Positions 15,001-30,000 of a stretch of DNA of 64,000 nt are shown one piece after another. The stretch is taken from assembly GCA_947568835.1 (NCBI GenBank), contig OX387603.1:18562651-18626650 (forward strand). The letters run 5' to 3'. Positions within the stretch are counted from its first letter, which is position 1; every line of letters begins with the position of its first letter. This DNA comes from Protonemura montana. Its lineage: Eukaryota; Arthropoda; Insecta; Plecoptera; Nemouridae. The position numbers were made by a program, and so were the translations under genes. Under the pieces are notes generated by a model that did no database searches, was not told where the DNA came from, and saw nothing but the letters and a program-made list of their open reading frames with translations.

Positions 15001-18000
15001 TGATAACGAAGTCAACGTTTTAGTTCAGTATGCACCTCTTACTTATAATAATTTTGAAATATATTACACAATCGTACACATGTTTCACTCATAGGTGTGA
15101 TCCTGATGTATAAATGATTCACAACGAGGCTCCAACGCCTAGTAATACCGTAGAGTAGTGCAGTGTGGAGAGAAGGACTTTATAAAGAGAGAGGACACCC
15201 GCTTGACACCTGAATGAAGTGGCGTTGATTGTTCGCCCAGGTTGATTGTGTAGCATTGTAACGTGGTTGTATTCAGATTGGTGTACGTTATGGTGGGCGA
15301 TATTGTTTACCTGTATGTATACCTGTATGTGGTACAGGAAGAGAGCTGTTGAAATCACGTAAAACTATGGGGCTTGAACACTTGAAGGTATTCATCTCGA
15401 GCTCATAGTATACATGTAACAGCACTTCCTTAAAAGGATCGGGCCATCTACTAATGTGCTCATGTGTTATTCTATAGACATACTCCACCCTACTTATATA
15501 CTCCGATAAACCTGAGATGTTGACCTCCGTACAGGGTGTTCTTGCCTTGAGCCGTCTAAGGAAGTTTTACGGAATTTCTTCTTTTTTTCGTTATATTGTC
15601 TATGGATTGGCAGAAAGGATACGAGAGCGAAAGAGTCGTTAATAATTTCTGAATTGCATGGCAGAATTTAAACGAATTTCATGTTTTACGATGTTTGAGG
15701 CTTCACTTTGAATTTGAATTTCCATCGGGGAACTTTTGCATTTTTTATTCGGTAATAAATCGGTTATGACCGGAGCTCGCGACTAATTGGGCATTGCAAT
15801 TGCAAATTTTTGAGGCTGTATCGCTTCTAGTTTGTTGAGTGTTGCACATATATTTCCATTCGATGTTTATAAAGGGCTATTAGATTTATTTGAAATTTCA
15901 TCAATAACCGATAACAATGCATAACATATTTACCATTACATTTCGCATGTTACGTCGGGGTTGCTTTTATGCTGGTTGTAAAATGTAACCATTTTGTTAT
16001 TAACTTCCCGAGGGAGGAAAAATAATAATAGTGACGCGGTCTGGACAAGTTTTATATCCGGCTGGAAAACCGAACGGAACTGCGCCGCTCAGCGCAAAGG
16101 AAATTTGATAAAATTTATGTTTATGTCATTTAAACGATGTAGACTCAATAAGGTCAATAAAGCCACTCGAACCAGCTTGCCGCGTGCTAAAATCTTACCT
16201 CATCTTGCATGCAGCAATGTTTCATTGATCAGGGGAAGTTTTAGCTTGTTTTATATATTTTTATATTTTTTCTTTTGGGCCAGAAAGATCGGAGCTTTAA
16301 CAATCACAATGTTTTTGTCGGTGTTTTGACTCGTGAGGTTTGCTGTTAAATAAATATCTAGAGGAAAATCAAATTGGACTAAAAATAAAACATCATTGCA
16401 TATCAACGACCGTGCAGAAGAATGCAAAGCAACAAAACTGCAAAGTAATACAATATTCCAATGTACTTTGTCCCGGATGATACCTGATTGAAATTACATG
16501 TCGAACAAATTAAACGAATATCAAAAGACTTCTCTGTAAAAACAAAACCGTCAAAATAAAACTATAATATCATTAGCATCCGAACCGAACATTACCGCGT
16601 GCGCATATGATTTTAGAGCAGAAAAAAAACACCTCCATCTCCATTGTAGTCTACAAAGCTACCGCTATGCACCTTGTCTGGCACAATATATCCATACAAG
16701 AATTACTCATTGAAATACCACGTCCATTTAGTTCTACAACAATAAACCTTTATTTTGCACGACCGAGAAAAAGAAACAGAAATCTTGCACGCTAATCTGG
16801 CGCTAGGAGCATGATATTTTGTACCATACTCTTGTTAGAGTTCTACAAACGAGGGTTTTATCAGAATAAGATGGCAGATACAGAAAACCCACTTTGTGGT
16901 CCACGGTATACCATGGTGTTACATTAAGGGATGCTGCATTGCTGTGGTTTCTCTTGAGAATAAGATTGAAGATAACAATGCATTGCTTGGTTGCTATTTA
17001 ATGTATGTGTTGATGTGAGGATGATAAAGAATGAAATTAATCACAGGATTCCTTTTCTTAGCGCGTCAGAGTTGTGCTGGGAGGTTTCAAAATGTTTGAA
17101 AATACAGCATGTTTGTTTTTGGAGATGGAGCCAAATTTAGTTTCACCAATTCATTTAGTGCGATTCCCAAAGCAGTGAAAGATATCTTTGAATGATTCTT
17201 CCTCGTATTACTCTACTTTACAGTAGAATGTATCTTCTCTCAGAGATGCAAGGTAGGTTTTACATAATCTTACCTACTGTTGTGAAGAGGGAATCATCAT
17301 GAGAGACATAAGGATAATCTGAGGGATGCACATGATATGTCTCACACGTGCATCTAAATCGTGGAATGTCTGAGGAATTTGTTTTCAAGGCATACTTAAC
17401 CATTCGTTCTCATGAACCTGTATAAGCTAATTAGTTAAACAGTTTTTAATACGCATCGGTGCATGGCATACACACGAGTGACCACCGAGTTAACAGCCTA
17501 ACCGACGAAAATTAATTTTCAATACAGGATTGGAAATTTATTTCAATGTCCGTCCTTTGAACTATTCTCGGATTGGTTCCGACAATTTGGATAGCGAAAA
17601 AGTTCAAATTTGACCTATTTCGAGTTTAATAAACAAGTTAAATCACAGTGTAGGTACTAGTTTTATACATTTGTGAGTAATTAAATGAACCTAAATTGTT
17701 CGAAATTTGTTTGCTCGCGTGGTACAGTGATTTGAACGCACCGTGCGGAGTTAGATAATATCATAAAATATCGATCACAATGCCGTTTCTTGCATTACAG
17801 CACGCGTGCACCTTTGTGTTACCTCGTTACATTGTATGAAGCATGTGTGTCACATGGTCGCAATGCAGAATTTCGAACAACGCTCCGACTTAGATTAAAT
17901 TTGCTGTATTTTTTTTCAAAACAATCATCTGGGTGAGCTGAGAGCACGCTTGCTTTTCAAAATACTCATGACCAATCTTCAGTATTTCAAACATTTGATA

Positions 18001-21000
18001 GGAACACACTTACAGTTTCAGTTCCAGTTCAACTTACACCTCCAGCATTGCTACCAATTCATGAATGAGATTTCAGTTATGATTTTAGTGCCAGGATTTC
18101 AAAATACTAATTTTATTTACAAAATAGTTTAAAATATTCCTATAGTTACTAGAAACATTCTTATAACAGTTCTTTTGACCCGTATGTCACCCCGAAACGA
18201 CCGGTCTCGCCTCCACCGGCAAAGTATGTTCTCTCGCTGAACGGTGTTTACATTGCTGATTTTATAAGTGTTTTTACGACCTGTTTCATGCTGTATTATA
18301 CAATTTCTAACACCTATCTGCTATAAGCTCATACGCAAATCAACCGGTTGGAAAACCCACAATTTCCCAAGTCTTCATTGGGTCATCATCGAAACACACG
18401 CACATACAGGTAAAGTGCGCCTTTAGAGGAATGTCATCCTACGTCGCGAGGACCTGTCGATTATCATGTAGGTTGGTGTTTGCCGATGCAGTTATAACGC
18501 ATTATTACCATGCGAGCTACTTTTCCTTTCAGTGCTCCGTGCTTTCTGGGACTCGACACGATGACTTTACACTGAGACAAAAAAAAAAGGAAATGCACAA
18601 AAGGCTACGGTTTAGGTAGACACCTGTGAATGTCCATTGTGACGATGTACGTGATTCGTTCGTAGTTTGAATGAAAAAAATGCTTCGTTCGTTTAGCACT
18701 TAATTTTTCGTGTTTAACGGATTAGTGATGAATAAAAATAATGTGCAGCGTGATAATTGCAAGCGACGTTGTGAGGAAGGTTTTGAAATGGTCTAGACAT
18801 GTTCTGCATTGCATGCTTTAGCAGATCGCAATAGATTGGGCTGGCTTCTGAGAGAAGATACCAGCCCAAGGGATCATCATAGCTACCAACTCATTGATGC
18901 AATTTTAGTTATGATTTTAGTGGCGGGATTTCAAAATACTTATTAAACCTACAAAATAATTCCCACGATTGTTATAATTGATAAAAAAATTCTCGTAATT
19001 GCTCGAAAAACAAACGCTCTTGGCACGACAAAAGTAATAAAGCATAAAGACAAATATTTGTAGTGGTTTTAAAAATGACAGTTGGCCCGCATGTCACACC
19101 GAAACGACCGGTGGCGCCTCTGCTGCGAAAGTATGTTCTCTCCCTGGACGGAGTAAAGGTAGGAAAAAGATGAAGGCACTAAAAAACATAAGTAGACCTA
19201 GGATTTTTTAATGCTAAAACTTCTATTCTTTGTTTTACTTACCTTTCAAATCTTAGTTTTTAGTGTTAAGGTTAGATGAAGTAGACTTGAAACCATACAA
19301 TGACATGTCGAGTTCATGGAAATTCTGGGATATTCGGGAAAATTGAAAAACTAATAGCTAAATCACAAACGTAACAGAATATAAATTTGCATACATTTTG
19401 AAAACAAAAATAAAATTATGAATTGTAGCTAGAATATAATGAAACTGACCTACATTTTAAAAGGGTAGCTATGCATCTCTATTGTTATTACTTACTCAAA
19501 TGCCCGCATGCTTGCTCTCACACATTTTTACGCGTGTGCAACATCTGTATGAAGTGATTTTCAAGTTTCATGTCGCAAAATCTCTCTCGTAGCTTTTGGT
19601 TGAATGTTTGCAGATTTATTCCTTGATCTATGCCGTCAAAGGTCAAAATATTCTTGTATTCCACGTTCGTTTGCGCACAAAAAATTCACTAAACTTTTTG
19701 CTATCGTGGGGTCCAAACGTGTGAAGCATTTCGGATGTGGTGTACATAAAGTAATTAAGATTTATATGACCGAGCCGCCGTAAAAACCAATTATATGGCG
19801 TGGCGATAATTTTGTGGTAAATAGATACGGAAAACAGCCACTCAAACATTTATCATCATGCACCATCCTACAGAACACCATTAGAAATAATTGAATTGAT
19901 ATCATTTAAATCCCAAATGTACGACTATTACAAAAAAAAAACTGACAGCCTCACTAACCGAATTTTAATAAAGTGGGGTGCGATCTGTCGATGTGAATTG
20001 GTCATGGTCTTGTCCGCGCCGTGGGCACAAAATACAATAGATAAAATGCGCTATGTGTGATAAAAATGTGATGTCATATGATAAGAACGGGCATGATAAA
20101 AACACAGCCATAACATCATTTCGAATTCATAAAAATATTCTGTAACATTGCGTGTGCAGATCGTTTCCAAGTCTCCCACTGATTTCAAATGTAATTCACT
20201 GCAACGATATCAAATTACTTTGCGACTTAATATAACGCGTACATTATTAATTAATTAAACTGGCATCGCGATCAAACGTTTGAAATTTCAGTGTCGATCA
20301 CGTGACGATGGCCTGCAGCGTAATTAGATATGTACAATGTGTGTATAGAGAGAACGTGCCTCGAGAATGTTGAGTACATAGTTCGAAGAATTTACCGAGC
20401 GCAAATGAATTGAAATGAAATGATTTAGTGGACTGCACGACACTGTTACGTTGCTGTTTGGTGCATCCGAACGATGTTCCGGTAGTTTTTTGTATTATTA
20501 TGATCACTTCTGCCGCCTCAAAAATTGATGCCCAAACGGGAAATTTTTCAGACGGTAGCAGTGTTCATAATAAAAAAATACCCAGCGCATTGCAAGCGTT
20601 TGAAATTTAAACAAGATTTCAAATGATATTCCTATAGTTTTATGCTTTATAAAAATCAAACTCTGACTCAAAATCAAATATATCGGTTTATCTGTGACCA
20701 TTTCCTAAAAAATTTCCATGCTCTATCTGTAATATTATCTTATTTTTATGCACGGATACCCGACATAGGTTTTTGTACGTTCAATGAAAATATAAAAACA
20801 TTATTTCGCGGTTAACAAAGCATGCAGTTCCTTTATAGCACAATATTGCTTCTACAAGGCGTATTGATTTTTTGTGTATTTTTGGGAAATCAAATAACAA
20901 TTTTTATTTTTTCATTTTGGTCCCAGACTTCGATAAAATCCTCACATCTTGACGTTCTTCTTGTCTCATCTAATTCATTCGCGACAGGAGGAGAAGCTTG

Positions 21001-24000
21001 TTGGGAGATGAGAATGTCGTGGCCTAAATGTGACAACCCTCTTCTTAGGGACACATGGAAGCATACATTCCATACATTCTAATATTTCACACTATTCAGA
21101 TTGTGAGGATCAGTTACAATTTCGTATCCTTCAAAAACTGCAAGATTATTACATCTGTTTTGACTATCTTTTTACATAAGGATCTCCTGAGACCTAAAAA
21201 AGGTAAAAAAGTTGAGAATAATGTGTAGCTATGTTTATTTTATAATATGTACACATTTCTGTCTCTTTCGCTCTGATACGTGCATTCTTGCCATGTAGCG
21301 TTGTTTTGCTGCAGTTTAATCAGGAGAGACAGAGAGAGTCCGAGTCGAGCTAGCTAGCTAGTCCCTAGGATCTGATGGATCAGTGAATAGTGCAGTGGAC
21401 TATTACGCTGTCTAGTTTATAGAACCTTAGTCCCCTAGGGTTCGATCCTCGTCTGTGGTTTACAGTGATTTCTTTTGCTAGTTCAGAGAATTCGGTCCAC
21501 ACACACACACAAAACACACACACTCGCTATAGTTAGGTAATTTCAAGAAAATAAGAAAAGTAAGAACGAGGACTATTTCCAGAAAAGTCGATACCCTCAA
21601 CTTTTTTTCGTGACAGGAGGTAGAGAAATGTGGGCAACGTGCATCATTTTCGTAATGATTGTTGTATGTTTGAGAGTTGACTATATAATTGGCTTCCCGT
21701 GATGCTCGAAGAAATCAGAATGCCATCTCTGGTTTATCTACATCAATCATCTCAGAATTCGTGCACTTGCTAAAAAATCTTATTATCATATTGTTTTCTA
21801 TTTCGGGAATGTCAAGAAGTGGATGACAAAGTCTTCGATTGCATTTGCACAATCATTATTCTTTTCTGAATTCTAAGAACTTAATCCAAGTTTTACTTCC
21901 CTCACAGACAAGACAATTTTACAGTATATTACGAAAGACCAAGATATGAGGATTAATAATTTCTCTTCATTGTTTCAATGTACCACTAATCGTAAATTGC
22001 AACCTTAAAATCAAGTTTCTGGTCAGTTTTGCTTTGACTCACAATGACCCCACCCCATCTCTTGAGATATATTTCAACTTTGGGAGTCACCGTGGTCCAA
22101 GGTACCGTGGTCCATTACATAAATTCACATTGTCCGTGACAGGGCTAATAAATAACGTACACGCCTGCGCGCTAAAGGTAAGACTAAACTAAACAATGTT
22201 GCGAGCTACCTGCCGAACCGAGTTAGTTTTTCTTTCTTTCCCTCGTCGTTGCAGTCGAGAGGAGAATCTCTTTCATGAGTTGTTCCCGTGGACATAAAGT
22301 AGCCCCCCAATCCCCCCAACTCCATGCGACAGTGGGTCAAATAGGCAGCTGGGGGCCAGCGCGCTCTGGGCCAATCTATAAACGGCAAATCTCGAGTTTT
22401 GGGTTTATGATGATGAGGTGAACGTGATCTTGAGTTCTTTTTCGGACATGGGAACAAAATGTCTATCACCTGTATTTTTTTACTACATTTCTTAAATTCT
22501 GTGGAATGCTGTAAGCGAAGTCATAGCATAGCTATATTTTTATCTATGAATTCAAAAATGTTACCTCTAAAAATAAAAAAAGGACTAAGGGTTGGTTTTT
22601 CAGTGGACCGTTAAGAACCTAACAGTCTGTCAATTTTTGGAATACGTTTACTGTTTGTTAACGGTACCCGCATTAAGAAAGCATTAAGAATGGTCGTAAA
22701 CTTCTTAAGACATTTTTCTACAACATTGAAAGTTTCCTTAAAAAAAAAAAAAAAAAAAATACATCTCTCAAAAATCTCCAAAAACCCATTTAACTGCGGT
22801 TAATAAGCACCCGGATGGGATCGCTGCGTTCCCATAAACTCTCGAGCATCAGCGAAAAAACGTAACACACACCTATAACTCGGTCAGTGGTCAAGCATTG
22901 CAGTTAATAGCCCAGGGGCACAGCATTTTTGCAGAGACATCCAATTTATGTACTCTATGTGCACGAAAGGCACTCGTAATATAATATAACATAACCTAAC
23001 AATCGGTTTTACGATTCGCAAAATGATTTGCGCTGCAAATGCGATTTAATGTTGAACCAATCGTGCCGATGCTGAACCGATGTGTCAGTTTAGCTTTCGG
23101 CCATTACACATGTCGATAGAAATTGCAATATAGTTGCCGTTCTCTATAGCATGTGCCAGTTCAACTGTTAGCCAGGATTTCTGCGAAATTGCAAGTAATG
23201 CCAGTGACGCAAAGTTCTGCTGTAAATAATAAGAATTAAAAATTGTCATTGGTCCCGTTTTTGGTGTTCCGTTTTAAAAATCAGCAACGAGGTGTAATGC
23301 GTTGTAGCATTTAGGTCGATAATTGGTTTGGTGGATAAATTTTATTCACTTGCTTGTATGATATATGTAGCGACTGTTCCTAAATACAGAAAGGCTGGCT
23401 TGTTGATTGATTTATTAATTGATCGATTGCTTACGGGCTGGATTGATTGATTGATTAGTTGACTGTTGCCCGTAACTGTATGTCATTTCAGAATAAATTA
23501 CATGTAACATTTTAATTACATGGATAAGAAATATATATGTTTACTTATAGAGCCATAATATGCAAATGCGACAGCCATATGGAAAAAGGCGTTAATATAT
23601 CGTAATAAAGTTGCAGCATATTTTTTTTCATCCAGTGAAAGTATAAAAGCCGAAAGGTTATTTTTTTCAGCTCGATGATGTATGAAGTTTATATATATAT
23701 ATATTTTTAATAACTTTGTTCGTCACAGAGGTCCGCCTTTTGTGCAGGCTGCTGGCAGCGTAACACGACACCTTATTGGAGCAAAAGTCAGAACGTCAGG
23801 ACGTCTAGCACCTCGTGTCTGGCAAACGTCTAGTCGACGCCCTCTCCCCCCCCCCCCGCCCCCCTGACCCAGCTTCTTTTGATCCATTTTGATCGGCCGC
23901 GCCGATGAATCATTCGTAGGACACTTGCCGCTAAAATGAAGAAGCGGACGTGTGTAGAAGAGAGGCTTCAAGAGTTTTTTGATAACTTAATTGACAAGAT

Positions 24001-27000
24001 TTTGACGACTGTAATTTTTTTGTACTGCAAAATATTGTCTGTGTGCCTGCTTTAAAGCTGTTTATTTACAGTTCTGATGTGCTTTACTGGCGTTTTTTTC
24101 CATCTTTTTAATATTATTTGTTGAAATTAAGATTAAAAATAAATAAAACGCATCCAACGTCAAATTGGAGTTACTCGAGATTGAATGGTTGTGACGTCAC
24201 CAGAATCAGAGTGACTGTGAGTACTCACAGCCTCTTGGTTCTACTTCTTGGAGATACGTCATTCTCATCAAATACACTAAAATCATCTCAAAAAGCCAGT
24301 GTCTAAGTAGCTCAATGGGTTAGAGCAACACCCGCGATGGGGATCGGGATTCGAGTCCCCGTTTGGGCATCCATTTTTGAGACAGTAGTAGTGTTCATAA
24401 TAATAAAATACTAAAGTGGTGTTTTATTTATCAGGCGGAGCAGGCTGCTTTTATAATTTTAAAGAAATCACACATTATTTTATTGTCAAACCGAAAATTA
24501 CATTCAGCCACATTCAGCTAATAACTATAGCAAGCTCATCGATCAAATTTTACCCTTGCCCAGTTCTGTTCTTAAGAGAAGTTGGAGGGGTGAAAGTTAG
24601 TACAGCAACTTCATTCGCCTTGCTTATCAACCTCTCGAAAGCATGGATTTGTGTTCGAATCCTGTAGCTCGCGTTGTACTGTCCTTCAGAAGGGACGTTA
24701 AACCGAAGGTACAGGAGTTCGGCCGGTTGCCCCTCCTCCCTTTTGGCTAGGTTAGGTTCATCATCACGTTTATCATCACCCACTCATTCACCTATGTCAT
24801 TAGACCAGAGACACAGAACCCACTGTCAAAACGGTGCAAACCCACGAACCAAATCATTTAGAATTTGATAAAGTCACAGCTGGCTGTATCGCGCGAACGC
24901 ACTTTGATAATGAACTGCGAAGGAGCTGCATCGTCCATCGGTCATCGGGCTCACAAATTGCACCGGACGCATCCTTGCTGTATGACAATCCAATCATACT
25001 TACGCTATAGCTTAGCGTCGATCTGTGGTCGACTAGATTACCCGACTTGTGTTTCAGATACAGAGATCGCAGTTCATGAGTCTGAAGCTCTTCAGTAGAT
25101 GAGATGGACATGGGGTAGGTGGCGTTAGCTACATCCTCATCTATGCAGTAGCTGATGAGGTGATCATGCTTACCATAAAACTAGCGTCCTTTTTTTACCA
25201 TTAATCACAATATTTTGCACAAAATCTTTGATAAATAGCTCATAAGATATATCTATTTGAACTTTTTCATTGCTTGAGAATTCAAATGTTGTCATTCTTT
25301 TGGGGAATTGGCAAGGAAAAAAAGGTAAAAACCGAAGCTCATGATCGCCCATAAAAAAACTGTTTACGTCGTGGTGTTGCTTAACTCCAGCAATGTGAAA
25401 TATGCATTGAGCAGGAAAAAAAATGTTAATGAATGGGAATTGAATACCAACTCATTGATAAATTAGAGGTAGTATACACGTACCTGGTGTCTGGCAGTAA
25501 ATTATCGTAAGCCACACGATGACCTTTAATTGGTTAGTGAATGAAGAAAATGTCGCGCTCTCACGATTTGAAAAACCGTATTTTTAGATACTAATTATAA
25601 AGTCAAACGGATACCGCGTCGAAATAGGCCATCTTGAATGCTATCCATTTTTATCTAAATTGACTACTTCAATCGCTTGCAAGCGAGAGGGATTTGCACC
25701 AGCGCTCCGATATTAAATTTATAACAAATCGATGCATTTTCGAACTCACTTGATTCACGATTGTTCATTTGTCCAGTAAAAGTATTGCTGCATGGCTGAC
25801 CAAAAAACGACTAGCTGAAATAGTATTTCGCAATTACGTGGGTATGAGAGTCGGCTAATTTAAATATCGCTATTTACCTAGATTGCACAGAGAAGCGAGT
25901 TTCGGCTTCGAAATTTGAATTTTATTTCGGTGCATCCGTCGAATGACAGTATAAAGTCGCTTGCACAAGGACGAAGGTAGAGCTGGTTGGGATAAGATTG
26001 ATTGCATTCGTCGACATGCAAAAAGCATTAGCAAACAGTTCCTTTAGAGAATTAGTTATCCTTCCTTTTATACAGAAAGAATTTCATGAAATCGATAAAG
26101 AAATATATGCATATATTTCCTTGCGTATCAAATTCTTCGCAAATATTCGCATGAAAATATGTGAGCAGTACACCCACAACGTATCAATGTCAATGTGTAT
26201 AGGCAACGATGCGAGAGCAATTTTCTTGGCTGAAAGCGTGCCCACGTTGATCATACCAATCAATTAGTTTATGAATTGGACAAGCCAACAATACAGATTC
26301 ATCGTAACTCAGATTTCCCTATGACTTTATAGCTCTGACCGAATGGTTTGGTGTGTTGGAAACATCGGTTCTCGTGAGGTCACCAAAGTTAAGCAACACT
26401 ACGCTGTGTCCGGTATTGGATGGGTGACCATCATACACATGACCAATTCTGTTCTGGGTAGAGGTTAGAGGGATTATTAGTTAGTTCAGCAACTTCATTC
26501 GCCTTGCTTATCAGTCTCTCAAGACCATGGATTTGTGGAGGAATCCTGATGTTCGCGTTTTACAGTCCTTCGGAAGGAACGCTAAACCAGTGGTCCCATT
26601 CGTGCTCTTCGACAGGAGAAGCTACGTGCCGGCACCGGATTTCCCCTACTCCCTTCTAACCTAGGTTAGGTTTATTATCATCCTCTGCATCATTTACTCA
26701 TTCACCGTTGCCATTAGACCAACGCCACAGCGTCCAGTCAAAACGGTGCGTCGTTAAACACCACAAATCAATCAATCACTTACAGTACTCGCAATTTTTG
26801 CAGTGAACCCATCTGAAACGTGTCAATTTAAGTAATATGCATCGATCTCGAGAAGATTTTATTTCCAACAAATTACAATTTAACTTGACTTGGTCGAAAA
26901 TCCACTCCGTAAACGCCATTATTTTACACATAATCCTCCCTAATGAATCCTTTACAATTGCTACTGCTCTGCATACGCTTGTCTTATTCTCTGCAATTGA

Positions 27001-30000
27001 CATTTTGTTAACTGTTCTTTATAAATGCAAGTAACACAAATGGTAAATTAATTATTTATCATTTGACCTAGCGAGGAGGTCACAATTTCTCTGCATGCCC
27101 TTTCTTGCCATCACACGGAACATAACTACATTGCATGGTGATGCAGTGATTATGGGTCTGGCCAAGCGATAGCTCTGTTAGCTGGGATGAACATTAAATG
27201 GGAGGGTAGTTCACATAATGAGTTATGCAATCATTACGCGAGACATTCGTAGGAGAGTCTGTAAGATAACCAAGGTGGATGGTAATAGGTAATGGCGGTT
27301 TAAATCTTATGACAACGTCTGTAACGTAAAACCTGACTATGTTATAACACTACATCGTCGAGCTATTATAATTCGTTGCATCTTCTTCTGATTATAGACG
27401 ATTAGAACTGCATTGAATCAAAGTTTAAGAGTATATCTTTATTTAGTGTTGAGAAAATGTATAAATTTAAAAGTTAATAGCTTCAGTTATAAAGTAGTGA
27501 ATGAAAATACGACCGCAACGTTTTTTTAAAACGAGACGGCTGAGCTATAAGTTTTCATCAAAGAGTTTTTGAAATATCCTGTGAGAAGACTCGCCATCGC
27601 CGTCAAAGAGTTCTCAAAATTGAGGTACTCTGTGTATATATATATTCGCATTTATATTACAGTTGAAACTTTATTAGTACCGTACTAAGCCCGGGTATTC
27701 GAATGAAAATTGTGTACTTACTGGCTGTAAGTAGTTTTAACTTGTAAGTTCGATCAATATGTAAGTTAATTAAGTTAGACGTTATGAGTAAAGCACCTGG
27801 GTAGGTATACCTTTAAAGCGAAAGGGGAAGGGGCAAACGTAAATTAATGGTTTAGTTTGCCTGTGACTGCACTCGATTAATTGAAGGTTGTATCCATAAG
27901 CAATCAACTCGATCCTTGAACTTCGTCCATTATATAATAATCTTTGATCGTTACTTGAAGGGTATTTTCTTTTTTTGTACACAGCAAAACTTCAGATGCA
28001 TTATTAAATTGCCGTTTTTACCATGTCAAGGATAAGTAATAATTGATTCGTCTTTGATAGCCGCTTATCAGGTACGATCTATCACCGGGAATTTCAGCGC
28101 ATTTTAAAATAAATCAAACACTCGAGTTTCCTCTTTGAATCGTGACAATACTCGAATTGCTTCGGGCATAGCGCTCCAGTTTGTAATCAAGTTAATTATA
28201 ACTAAAATATATATATATTTTTTCCGCTTTCGTGTGCTGATAAAATACCAACACAAATTAAAAACTGTCTTCTTTTAAGCGAAACTTTTAATTTAGTACG
28301 TTTTCTATTTGTTTGTTTTTATTTTACCTAACGTTTAACGAAGAAGTATTGCCTTTTACGTCATCAAAAATAAAATGCATTACCCGAGCTTGATTCTTGC
28401 GGCCATTATTTATATTATGCACGCATATCCATTTCCCAAACCAATCAAATTATTTCAAATATTTTTCACTCCGAACATTTGAAAGTCGATAAAAACAAAA
28501 TTCCCATTTCAATAAAAGTGGCTTGAAATTAGATGCATATTGAATATCTTTTTTCACACGCTTTAAGTTTACTTCGTCCGATGGATTTATATCTTCGATG
28601 AAACTTATACGAGAGAATTCAATTGACTTTTCTTCAAGACTTCTCTTTTACCACTACTTTTAAAAGTGCGATTGAAACTTCCATTATATAATGTTCGATA
28701 TATATTCGATGTAACACACAGTCTTTGAACCTGAATGTGGACGTGCCCAGCGCACCAATTCTAAATGTACAAACAGAAGCATGGTTCACTCGCATGATTT
28801 TCCTCTACTTTCATAGACGTCTGTTTTCCTCTGTACACCGCAACTAGTACGCTATGCTGTGTACATTTCCCTCGGTAATTAAAAATATGTCACGTGATAC
28901 GTGTTTCTCGTTCGTGGAAGCCGGCAACGCTAGTTTTTGCTCCAAGCCATTTCGCTGTTTGATGCGTTTGTATTAGAAGACAGATCAAATATCGTGATTC
29001 GTCTTAGGTTTTACACTTTCTGGTAAAAGCATTTAGGTAATAGTTGGAGGGCCAGCGGTAATGATAAACTGTCTTCGTGAAAAATTGCCGCCAAATTACT
29101 ACTTTACATACAAAACGGGAGAATGCTACTAGGTGAAGTCACAGTCATTTCGATTGTTAAGAAATTAAATCTTGACAAAAACTATTTGAACTGGGTTTTG
29201 AATGCTAAGATTGCTTAGCAATCTGAATTGAATGCTTAGTATTCAAAACCCAGTTCAAATAGTTTTTGTCAAAACTAGTGCTAAGGTTACATCCAGTATG
29301 AGTCTAAACACAATCAAAATTAAATCTCGTTTCTCGCATTTGCCCAATAAATCTGTATAAATGTCTACCTCAACGGTCGATATACATACATCGATATTTG
29401 AGTAGCAATTATCTAATTGTGGAAGTTTGTCAAAAAGGACGGTCGCAAACGCAATCGGCATCGGGTGGCATGTACCACGAGTTGCCATCCCGTTTGCTTA
29501 GGAGAAAGCTAACGTTGAACCTCTCTGACTATGCCTATAAACTCAATGATAAAACCTTTCTTTATAAGAGATTCCGTTACGGAGATGCTTACCGCCTCGT
29601 TTTCTTGGCAGAAAGTTAAACATCAACGCTATGCCTCTAAAAATACCTGTAAACTCAAGGGTAGAAGTGATTTCTTTATCAGCGCAATATATGATGACTG
29701 ACAAGAGCTTTACGTCGCACGCAATCTATTCACATCCTTACCGCATGATAATTCAAGCTTTGATGTGAATAAATTGGCTATTAAAACCCCCTATTTGATC
29801 GTAAAAGATTGTTCACCATTGCAAAATTAAGGGCCATTTGCAAGTGCAATTCGAATAATTCTCTTTGTATTTAAGAAGCGCCAACGTGTTTTCTCTTAGG
29901 TACTAAAGTCGCAAAGACGCGTTTACACAAGTGTAAGTAATAGCTAGGTGCTGTTTGTTTTCCATTAGGTATTATTTAGGTGCCACCATCGAGTTTAAGG

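Noticed and set aside
24306-24373. Possible functional tRNA gene
   Set aside because: A and B boxes and acceptor pairing are present, but the anticodon arm does not fold properly and the 3' part is shared with another repeat; treated as a SINE head.
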